Source: Eudromia elegans (lineage: Eukaryota; Chordata; Aves; Tinamiformes; Tinamidae). Taken from it: a stretch of 64,000 bases of DNA. Positions 23,801 to 35,800 of the stretch are shown here, piece by piece. The stretch's first letter is position 1. Each line of letters begins with the position of its first letter. The position numbers and the translations under genes are program-made. A model generated the notes under the pieces. It did no database searches. It was not told where the DNA came from and was given only the letters and a program-made list of their open reading frames with translations. The stretch is taken from assembly GCA_003342815.1 (NCBI GenBank), contig PTEX01000032.1, positions 495,882 to 559,881 on the forward strand, in the 5' to 3' direction.

Positions 23801-26800
23801 GCTATGTGCTTCAAAAGCCAGCAAGAAGGGGAGGGGGAAGGCAGCTAAGGGCAGGGGTGACCCAACCTCTTAGTCTGGAAAACTGCAGATAGCCCAGATT
23901 GTTTTGATTGGTTTTAATATCCAAAATCTGTCCTGGCAGGTCTGACCAGCAGCGACTTGGCAGGAAAGCAATGATTGAGTAGTCTTAGCACATGTGAAGT
24001 CGAGTTGCCGTTTTTTCAGCATAAACAGTACCCTCTGTCATGGCTGGGTTAAAGGGAAAGAAAGTGTTTATAGTGCGTTCCCAGGATGAGATTGCTGCTT
24101 AATTTAACTTTCTTGTGTGGCTGTTTAGGTATTGATAACAGCAGAAAGAAGGCCCCTAGTTTTGTACCAGGCACCCCAGAAGGACTGTGTGTGTGAGTGG
24201 AGTTTGCAGCTCATATGCAGAGTTTAGCTAAAGAGCCTTGGAAATCTCAAGCTGTGTCTGGAGCCATTTCTCAGGTCCCTGAATGATGTTGATTCAAAAC
24301 CTGCCTTTTTAAAAAAAATGGAGCTAGGGTGATAATAGGTATTACCTTGCGTTGCTAACATGGTTTCACTCCTAACCTTAGACCCTCAAGCTACAGCAAC
24401 ACTTCCATTGCACGTCTCTGCCTGAATCTGAGGTGGCGTGACTTTCTGAATATGGTCATATCTGCTGCCAAGGGTGTGGATATTATTTCTTAGCTAGGGA
24501 AACATCCTCTCATGGGGCAGTATCTTGCAGCCTATAATTTGGCTGTTTCCAGTCTTCTCGAGCCCCTTCCTGCTCCCTCATGTTAGCTGCCCAGGTGGGT
24601 CTCTTGTTGGAATAGTTGAGATCTCGGGTTGCTGGGGAGCTGTAAATGAAACGAGTGCCCCAGTGCACTGGCCACATCTTAGGGCTCGTGGTGGTTTCTT
24701 GGAGGGCGTGCTGGGGGGTATGTCACCCATACACATTGCTGCCAAATGTGTTACATCACCAAATACGGCATTCAGTGTGACTGGACCCAGTGTTTTTGCT
24801 GGTGGAGCAGGTTAAAGATGTTTCCTTCTCAAGGGTGCTTGTGTCTCCTTGCCTCACCTTTCACTACCCTCTCTATTGCATTTATATAACTGTATCATGG
24901 AAATGATCTGGGTTTAGGGAAACAACGATCTTTTTATTTTATTTGTTAGCATAACACTAGCAGAGTGAGTGACCACACAGCCAGTCCCTTGGGGCAAACG
25001 GGAATTATAGTGACTCAAGTAACCCAGTCCAGAAAGCTTAGGGCCCACTAAGCTCAGCCTTGAGCCTGTAGGAGGAATCTGGCATAAAATGAGCTGTCTG
25101 CTCCAGAGCCAGTGTGGGGGAGAACTCCTTCTCTTGCCCTTAACCAAATACTTCAAGTCCAATTGCTGTTTATCTCAGCACTATTCTCCAGTGCTTATAA
25201 ATTCTTTCGCAAGACCCGAGACCAGGAAATTGGTAAAACCCTTCTTGTTTTTTTACTTAGGGATAGGGTTGAATGGACTATCCAAAAAAATCCAAGTTTA
25301 TTTGTGCTGTTTGAAAACCCCATCATGTCCAGACCCTGTATAGCATGGATATGCTTTGTAAATACTTAGGGAGATTGAACAAACTAATCCTTTGGAAGAC
25401 CTGATCCTGGAAGTGGAAATATAGCTTGTGAAGGTTTGTAGCACTGAGCTTTGTAATTCTTGGCATGCAAATACCAAAACCAATCCTAGAACAATGCTGT
25501 TGTTTGTTTGTTGTTGAGGCAGAAGCACTATTTTTCTTTCTGTTTCTTTAAAACCATATAATCTTTTCAAAATGTTGATTTTCTGAATGCTAACCAGAGA
25601 CCAAACCCCTAGATGTGCCAGTTGCTCTTGTAACAGTCTGAGAGATGTGAAGGGAAGCAGAGGGTTGGCAGGGCTGCTGCTTCAGAAGCCTGGCTACCAT
25701 GGGGCCACATTAATCAACGAGACTGGGTGTCCCTGAAGGGGAAGGGGGCATTATTTGCTATTGTCTTTTTATCTTCAGAGAGGTATGATATTTGAAAAGA
25801 AATGGAAAGACCTCCTTGGTGACAAAATTAAAGCACATGGATGAACTGAGCATTTATATAGGGAAATCAGCATGGAAACACTGTGACTAAAACATCTGGG
25901 GTTTCAGCTAACAGTGCATCTTTAGCTACAACACAAATACAAATACAGTGCCTGGAATTACATATGAATGTGTGTATATGTGTAGGAGACTCCTCTGTGC
26001 TAAAGCTGCAATTAGTTCTAAACTTAATCTGGTTCTCTTTTTGCCGCTGCCTTGCAAATCTATATGATACATAAGCAGGGAGAGAGAGCAGGAGTACTTG
26101 AACAAAGAAATGAGAAAATCTGAGTTCTCATTGCTAGGGACTTCCAATAAAGTAGAGTGAGGGAATCCCCAAATAAAAGGATTAATATATGCTAGTGCTA
26201 AAATTATTCAACGCAATAAATAAAATATGTGAATGAGTAGTGAACATCAATATTCACTACAGCAAATAAAAGTGACACTGTCTTTCTGAAAAAAAAAGAA
26301 AGAAAAGAAAAAAAGAGAAAAAGAAAGAAGATGGGATGACTCCATTCACTGTAATGATAAAATAAGACATGTGTTTTCCAGTGTGTAGAACTACCGCCCT
26401 ATAAAATAACACAGGCTTTAACTATTATGTAGCATGAGAGGAAGCCTGAGTTCTAGCCTGTGCTGTGATAGAATGAGCTCATATTGTCTTGAATGCAACA
26501 TAAACATAGAATAAAGCTATTTAGCCCTGCTGTGACACTGGGGTAGCCGTATGCTGACGACCACACTTTTGTGGCAAGAGGAGAGTTGGTCAATTGGACA
26601 AAGGAGATCTTAAGGCATAAAGGAGGTGCATGAGGAGGAAAAAAGTGCTTGCTTACTTGCTGCTTTGGTTGTTTTTTTATATATGGTTTATTTTGTTATT
26701 GGTAGTTCACTGTTTTCTAGGGTTTGCTTCCAAACTAGAGAGAGAAGCTGAGGCTAGGCAAATAATAGACCTTGTCTAGCTGTATTTCTGGCAGAAAAAT

Positions 26801-29800
26801 GTCAGACTGACTAGCCTTTCTTTTTCCAGAATTTAATTCCTAATCACTCCTTGTTAGCTTGAGTCAAACCTCTAGAGAAAATGAGCATTGCCTGCAAGGC
26901 AGCCGAGCCAAGGAATCCTTGTAGCTTGTGGGTTGCAGAGCTGGCAGCCAACAACAGACACGTATTCCCTTTTGTTTTCCAGTTAAGTGCTAGCATGAAA
27001 TCCTGATATAAGCCATCCTTGTGGCCTTTGGGACAAAGTAGGGCGCAGACAGCGCCTGCCTACGCAAGCACAAATTTGTGAATAAAGGAGTTGGAGTCTT
27101 CCCTGTAGAGCTTGCCCTGCAATGCAGAACTTGCCCTGCACAGCCTGACAGTTCAACCCCAACCAATCTCAGCTGATTATAGCTTAGTTAATGGCTATAA
27201 TAGGAACTCAACCCCCTTGGACAGAGCTAAGGAGCAGCTCAGGAATATCTAACCAGGGTTCTCTAGCTTGGTTCTGAATAGGGATGTGACTGACGCTGGG
27301 CACTTGTCCTGCCTACCTCTTTACATCCATGTACATCGTCGTAAGGGTGGGCAAAACTACTTGCTGGGCCTAAGAGGATTTGAATCAAGCTTGTGAATGT
27401 GGTGGAATTACATTTTGTGCTGGATATGTGCCCAAGTGAAGTGGTGCAAGAAAGTATTGGAGGGCTGTACCTAGTGCGTTGACCATTCTTCCTTCCATTG
27501 CAGGCCCAAAGGAAGCATGGGAAGCAAAGCCTTGTCCCATGACAGTGTCTTCATTTTGGAATCTTCACCAGGAAGCGTGCCAGGTGACACAGCATCTCAG
27601 GAGAACATACCTGGAAGAGTGAAAGCTTTACAGGTGAGAACATCTTCGCTCTGCCCGTATTCCTTGTTTGATTCCTCTGCTGTGTGCCTTAAGACTTTGT
27701 TGACTGATGTTTCTAAAGCCAGATTTACTGCTTTTGAATCTCTTCTGCCTCTTGGATGCCACATACTCCTGGTGCTCTTGGCCTATCCCAGGTATCATAG
27801 TGTGCTTTTGACCTGTCTCAGGAGTCCATCAGCTAGATTCTTTCCTTAATAAGTATGTCCTCTTCCATTAGGATTGTCATTCGTTACATCATAGTTGCTG
27901 CTTTTGGATGAAGGACATTTATTTATACCTTAGTGTGTTCCTCACGCTGCTTTTCTTTATTAAAACATTTCTTTTTTGGAATTCTGGCTATGATGTTTTT
28001 CACAGTACATGATAGCACCATGGCCTGTGTAAGTGTGTGGAATGATAGATATATCAGTGCATTCTCAGCGACAGCTTTATTTATACCATTATTTTTCTCA
28101 TCCCTTCCAGCAGAGGATACTGTATTCTGCTTGGTCATTTCCTTCTTCCAAAGCACACACTGAAACCTCCATGACAGCTCCTTTATCAACTGTTCGTTAT
28201 ATTAATTGTATTCAAATAACTGCCCAGCTCAGAGCACGGAGATAAAAGTTTAAGGTTTTTCCAGAGACTGGAACGAACTGTTGATAAGGCAGCCAAAGGC
28301 CATTCAAATTCTTTCTTTGCTCAGTGTGAACTGCTTGTTGCAAAATACTTTTGCATCACATGTTGAGTAATAGAAGATGCTCGGAGGGACTTGTTCCCCC
28401 ATAAAACTGCAAAATAGACTAAGCTTCAGTTCAGGGTATTTTTTTGCATAACAATAGAAGCAGTGGGAGAAATTATGTTTATACATGACAGATTTTGTTG
28501 GGGAAAAAAAATTCTTTCCAGGCTGTCACCAATCCCACGCGCCCTCTCTTTTTCAACCATGCCTCCTGCATGGTAGCTTAATATTACCAGCATTATTTTC
28601 ACAGTCATAAAAACAATTTGTCTCTTGTCAGATTAAAAGTCAATCACTGATAAAAGTAGTTATTTCCTTAGCAATGTAAATTAACTTTAGCAGTAGAAGA
28701 CGGGCTGTAAATTCGGCAGCTTCTCCCAGAACGCTTCACTGTCTGCATTTAATAAATTTAATAAATCAAAGATGGGCTGTTGTGTAAAGAGAAGAAAGCA
28801 AAATTTACTTCCCACATTTCCCTTTTCAGGAACTGTGCAGATGTTGCATGTCTTGCTTTGACTGTGCATTGCAATCTTTCTGCAGTTGGCCCTACTTTTG
28901 CAGATTGTATTGCTGATGTTTCTTATATAGCTGTGGATAAGAGGGCAAGAGAGGTGCCTAAATTGGGAAGCTAGAGGATAAAAGGTGGACTGTGTTCTCT
29001 TGTTCCCTGTGTAGATATTAGAGCTATAGGAGCTATGTTCCAAAGCATTTGTTGCTGGAAAAGAATGGCAACTCTTGAAATCTAATTTGCAGAGATGTAA
29101 ATGAATGCATTGCCTGAAAAGCAGCGCAGAATTAGTCTTAAAATTTACAAATCTTATTTAATAAGCAAAGAATCAGTGAGGGGGGGAAAAAAAAAAAAAG
29201 ATGGTCTACACATTTATCTTGAGAATACTCAGATGAGCTGTTTTTATTTGAGGGACAAAGATTTTCTTCAGATCCTGTCTATATTCCAGCTTTGACATAG
29301 CTAAAAGACTTAAGCCAAAAGTTTTAGCAATGGTGTTTCCTCAGATGTGAGTGGTTTTTTCAGTTGGAGAGAACATCTGGCTACTTGTGAGGTTGTAGAC
29401 TTTGTTTTATTTTTCTAGGATCAGGGCCTGCCAGAGCATTTTTTTTTTTTTAAGCAATCTTGGAAAAGAATCTCCATAGTCCTTTTAAAATGGTCATTCC
29501 TGGCTGTCTTTGTCATTCCGCTGTAGACAGGACCAGGCTCTTATCCTGGGAAAATTAATAAGCCATTTGTTGAGGTGGATCAGGAGTTGAATTAAATTGA
29601 CCTTGTTTGAGAGATGGGACACAGGCACTTGTTTGGGAGAAACCAGACTAGTTTTCAATGTTCGGAAGGGTTTTATGAAGGAGAACAGTCCTTATAAACT
29701 TTGGGGTTGGGAACTGCTGACTGACAGTACTTTGTGGGACAAATTGGGCACCGTGGTACATGTAATTATTTTTTAAAAATGTTTAAATTAAAAATAAAGA

Positions 29801-32800
29801 GTTTTAAGTTCAAACTAAATTACATTGCTATTTTTTTTTCTGGGATAGTGATTTTTTTGTGTTTGATGACTTTCTGAATGAAATTGGTTTTATTTTGGTT
29901 TTATTTTATTTCTATGCAGAAGCCAATTCCAGTGATAGGTTCTTGGTGACGGTAATTAAATAAAACTTTATAAATGGCTGTTTTCTGCAGATGGTCTGTT
30001 CCTTTGCATACTTCTTTTTAACACAAGATTCTATATGGTTAATAGAAGTAATAGGGTAAAGGTGTCCAAAATGTCACCTAGAAGTAATGCCATTGAAAAA
30101 CAGTGTTTAAAATTTATTTTCAACCACAGCTTCAATTGCAGCAGAATATCAGGCTCGGATCACCTCCTCTTATTATAACGGGAAGGAAACTGGAAGATCC
30201 AGGTGCTGTTTCTGAAGATGATGGATTACCTAGAAGCCCTCCTGACTTTTCAAGTCTTCATGAAGTTCTCACGGATTTACCAAGCAAGGTAGAAGCATCA
30301 CATCACTTTAGTGAACTCCTGCACAGGGGAGAGAATTTATTTGGAGCAGGCAGAGATCTTTTTCTTTGCTTGTCATAAAACCACTGCACTCACTGAGATG
30401 TGCTTTAAGGACGTTTTTACTCAGTTTCCTTATGCAGACACACTGTACTCTGACATGAAGAATGAGCCTAATTTCTTGCTCCATTAGTTTCCACTAATGT
30501 GAGATTTAAAGAAGTCTCTGGTGAGGATCAGATAGAGCCAGAATGAATGACCTAGGTAGACTGTGAACTGTGAGAGCTAGGAAGAGAGAGTAGGAGAATT
30601 AGGGGAACTAGGACTTGGCCCAACAAATACCCTTTCTGAGCACTATTTTCTCTATGTAGTACTTTACTGGGGCAGTTGCGACTTATCTCATTAGGAGAAG
30701 AAGAGAAGGAAGAGGAAGGTCATTTGTTATGGCAACTCCAACTGTCTTTGGTCCAGTTAGCCTCAGCAGACAGGACCATATTGCAGAAATCACAAACAGG
30801 GAAGTATTCAGGAGTGAATACGATGTTACTGTGACTGTTACGGAGGCAGAGACTTTGCAGTGATCTTCCCTTCATCTTTCCCCTTGTTTCTTCTCATTGT
30901 TGTCCCAGTATATTCAGTCCTAGAGAATGCTGTGTGTTACTTTCCTCGACTTACCCTCTTCCTCATTTTATCCCACAGTCCTCCAACCCTGTTCAGCGTC
31001 ATAGCTCTTTGAGTTTAGGCGGCACAGACAGTGAAGATGAACAGGTAAATAGCTGTTCTTCCTCCTAATAAAATTTCTTGAGACAACACATGTGGTGTCT
31101 GCATGGAAGCCAATACAGTACTCCTTTTTAGCTATTCTGAGTAGAACATATCCTAGCAAACAGTTCACGAACAGTCCATAATAGGTGCAGGGATATTTGA
31201 AATGAGCCTCTTCTAGACTTTTCAATAAAAATCAGATAAATAACAGAAATCAGTGCTTTATGTTAGCAGCATAGGCAGCTCTGTAATGGAATGTGACTTT
31301 GTAAAGTTGCACAGCTGAAAATTGGACACAGTGCCACAGACCTACAAGGCAGTAGGACATGAACACAGCAAAGCAGTTCACTTTCCTTCCACACCCCAGG
31401 ACTCAAATGCCCAGCAGTAATTACAGCTTTACAGAACCCACTCAGTGCCTGCTGAGCAATGCCCTGCTTTGCTCTTCACTGGGATTACTTGCAGGATCAG
31501 CCCTTCCTGATACCACAAGCTAAGAGCCCGAGTTAGTTTGAAGTTTGTTTTGGATTTCACCTTGACTCTCCCTGCTGCCTGGACCCAAACCAAGTTCTGT
31601 CCACCTCGTGTTTTCGATGGAGACCAGTGAGGTCTGCATTTATTATCCCTCTCTCCGGCACTGATATAATGTCTGAAAGGCCTGCCAGACTTCAGATATC
31701 CCTGACAAAGGCAGCAACTACTCTGACAAAGATGGTTCAGCTCCAGGGGTAGCTCTTGCTATTGTATGAGCAATCTAATGTGCAAACTCTTTATTTGGTA
31801 GTGTAAGATCACAACTGTTTGATTCCCCAGAGCAGCATGGCTGTAAGGAGGAGATCCACATCACTACCTACAAGATGTTTCTGGGCTACTTGTTGGGGAG
31901 AATCATTTGATTTTTCTGGAGGAATGGGTTTTCCAAGAGCAAAGTGGCTTTGGCAGCTTTCTTAGAAATAAAACTAGTGAGGAAAAAATAACCATCCTGC
32001 TTTTGTGGCTTTTTACTAACTCATTCCTGCAATGTGTCCCATTATCAGGATGGAAAGGCACTTACAAAAACTGCACCAGTGTCTCCTGGTGGTGCACACA
32101 CATATTGCAAACAACTTTTCACATTAGAACTGGGAAAGAAAACCGAAGCTCTTACTGTGGGAGGAGAAGAGGCAGGTATTTCCTGTTTCTGTGTAACATA
32201 CAGCTAAACACACCAAAGAGAGTTGAAGGCTGTGCAGAAGTGGTATTAGACATGACTGTTAAAAGTGAGAATTTGATGTTAAAAAAAAAAAAAGACTTAT
32301 TTTCAGACTTCTGAAATGGAATGAGCTAGCAAAGGAATCCCATTTCAGGGGCGTGGGGAAGCAAAGCCAAATGAATAGTGCTGTGCTTTTGTTTCACAGA
32401 TAACTTCGGGAGATTCCTCCAGGCCCATCAGCCCTTCGTCCTCTGCTGCCCTTGGTGTCCCGGGCTCGCGAGGCCACAGCATCCTGCCTGTTGACTTCAC
32501 CGTCCCTGCCAGTCCCGTTGGCTGTCTGGACACCTCGGCAGCCAGGCACAGGATTGCCATAAACCCCCGGAGGCAGAAAGGCTTTGCCAGCAAGAACCAG
32601 CAAACCCAGGTAAGTCTTTCCCAGAGGGAAATCACTGTGCAGAAGAAAAGGGATGTAAATGCAGTGCTGAAGGAGAAAAGCTATTTGTGAGGAGGCAATC
32701 ACAGATCCAGAAGTGATGATAATGTGTCCAGCTTGCTCTATGCAGGCAGCTAACTTGGATGATACCTTAAAACATGGTCATTTCCTCAAAATATATTGAC

Positions 32801-35800
32801 CTCAGAGTGTTTCAGAGATTCAGGAGAGATCAGTGGCCTGCCTTTCATGTTTTTAAACATGAGTGATTTCTAAGTTCTTGACTAGAACAGCACATTACCC
32901 ACAGTATCAATAAATTCCAGTGTGGGGATTTAGTGTCTACATATTTTGTGTATCATAAATTTGTATGTGAATATAAAACACAAGCTTTGTGCATAATTCT
33001 TTAATTAAAACATCTTACTGCACCATACCAGGTGGACCAGCTGGAAAGTGAAGCATGTTTTCCTGCGGCTCCAGAAAAGAAGGGAAATTTAATAGAATTT
33101 CTTGAGAATGACCAGCATAACAGTGATTGGGAAGGTAATGCAGATCTATGAACTGCTAAGTTGATTGTTTGAACTCTTCTACACACAGTCAAGCTAGGTA
33201 CCTTTTTTGGTTTTATACCATAAACTCAATCTTAATTTCTAAAGTGTGATGAGGAAAAAGTCATGTGCTCAATGTTGGCCTATGTTTTTATATCTTCTAT
33301 TGCTACCTCCCCATCTTATTATTTGAATAACAGCTAATTGTTAGTAGTGAAACAATTATAAATGTATATTGTAAGAACAACTGAATTTTCTCTAAAATAT
33401 CATACAAGTTTTTATCTTTAGCATTGTATCTTATGATAATGCTACATCTATACATATATACATAGGAATTCTTGCAGTTTGGCACCAAGGAGACTTGGGA
33501 TGTGACACTCTGAGATATTAAGTCTCTCAAACCCGAGGATTAGTGTCTGCCGCTTGTCAATGAAGCGGCTGGGCATTGAGGACTGCTGCCGTTTCAGGGG
33601 AGTGAGTGACAAATGGAGCACACAAATGTCATCTATCTGGTGCTTGGGCATCTATGGCTCATTCATAAAGGGCTTTGGAGGTGCAATGGCAGACAAATAG
33701 GGGTAACTCATGCTAAATGGCTGCAGTGTCTAGAATGAATTATGAATATGAGTGATCCTTGAGCTGTAATCTTAAAATGCACACTTCTGTTTAATAAAGG
33801 CTTATCGACCCAGGCAGAATGTGGTGCGAGGGGAAGTGGAGTTAAGGAGACACCAACTGTGACAAGTTCCCATGACGCTGCTCCCAACTCTCGCGATTCC
33901 ATGGCAGTGGTAGAAGATTCCTGTGCTTTGTTGCAAGAGGAAGCGTGTCTTCCAGGCATGGACTGTCACAGAGAAGCAGCTTCTCCAGCAAAGGTGGAGG
34001 AACACCAAAGAGAAGAGGTGCTGTTCAGTTTGGATGAAGCTGCTGGTGAATTGAAATTACATCAGGAAAATACCAATACTGAAGTGTCTGCACTTCAAAA
34101 ACCTCATCCAATGAAAGCAGAGGCTGTTTTGCTACCAGACATACTAACAGATGACTTGTTTAGCAATGGCGTGGAAATTCGAGACATGAAAACATTGACA
34201 GACATTGCGCAAAAGTCATCAGCAAAATCTGTGGTCCAAAAGGACAAAGACTGGGAAAAGGAGGATCCACTACTTACTGGCAAAATAGAAGCTTGCCTGG
34301 GTCCTAGTGAGAATGAGTCCATCCACTCCTCCTCAGATCCTGCACCGAGCATTTTTCAGGTTGCTCTGGTGAATTCAGGGTCTGCTTTTGAAGAAGTGGC
34401 AGTGGCTGTTTTGGTTCCTGAAGACAGTTCAGGAACCAGTAATGATAAAGAAACTTGTGAAATTCTGGAAATGCGGTCCCCTGAAGGCAATGCAGAAACC
34501 AAACCAGATGCTCCTGCATCTGTCTTGGAGGCAGATTGCATGCTGCCCCCTGGCAAAGTGGATGCATGCTTCAAAGCAGAAATACCTTGTCCTGTTTCAA
34601 AGGATAACGAAGATAGTCAGCAAACCAACACACCATATACTTTTGAGAAACTGTCCATTGGATGTCTGGCCTCCTCAAGTTTGTTTGGCTTGAAGAGTAA
34701 TATCTCTCCTAATAATGACAATAAGGAGAACCAGTTAAGTAGTACAGCTTCCCACACAAAAGCAGTGAGAGAGAGCCAGTCTTTGGAAGAAAACACAAAA
34801 ACTCCACTAAAGACTGCTACTGCTAAACCAGTTAGATTTACAATTGCACCAGCATGGCAAAGATCTCTCTCAGGGGGTTCAAATTCAAAGGAAGATTCTT
34901 ACAGCAGAAGTTCCCCAACCTCCCCTATAAGACCAGAGTTGTTTGAAGGCACAACAAAAGAGCACACACATTTTGATGCCGTCATACAGGAGTCTACAAA
35001 GAACAACTCCAATAGATGTGGTCGCGATATTAAGGACAGTGACCGGCATTCGAATTCCTCCATGGACTGGGCTGACCCTGAAGCACAAAACGTTGAAAAC
35101 CCATTTGGTGTCAGACTACGGAGAACATCTTCACTACTGAAGTACCAGAGCGAAAGTCGTGCCGAGAACCCAAAGCTAATCCCCTCTGTTGCTCCCACCT
35201 CTCCGTCAGTTTCTGTTGGTGAGGATCCGAAATCAGCTGGCCCTGGGAAGTCATCCCCAGACCTTCCTGCTAGCACAAAATCATTTGTTAAAAAATCAGA
35301 TCTCCCTGAAGACAAAAATCCTCCCAAGGCAAAATCTGAAGAAGTGGCGAAGAAGCAAAATGGTAGTAAACCTTCAGGTATTTACACAGTTTTTATCTAA
35401 ATGTTATAGAAATTAGTGGCATTCTGGGACGCTTGGCAGAGTAGCAAACGAAAGAACTCACTTGAACAGGACTAAATTCAGCCCTGACTTCACCAGCACT
35501 GTAATTTAATTGGTTTGATAATTTGGCCGATTAGGGGAATTCTTGGTTTATCTTAATGGTGGGTGTATTCCAGCAAGAATAACAAGGGAATAATAGCTTG
35601 AGGGCATTTGAAATATTTTTGGTATGACCTGCTTCTACAATCAGCTAGAGCTTTTACATTGCTTTTTAAAACTCGCTGTTGTTTTGTAGTTAATTTTTCA
35701 GATTATGACAGCTGAAAACTTAACTAGGAATTGTATTAAGTGTATTTTTTTTTCCTCCAATCTTTTGGTTTAAAATATGAAAAAAAAAAAAGTGAAAGGG

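Noticed and set aside
33859..35400. Reading exon 9 as an intronless gene from its first ATG
   Set aside because: The frame extends upstream of that ATG to a valid acceptor, and both splice phases match neighbouring exons that carry the family motifs.
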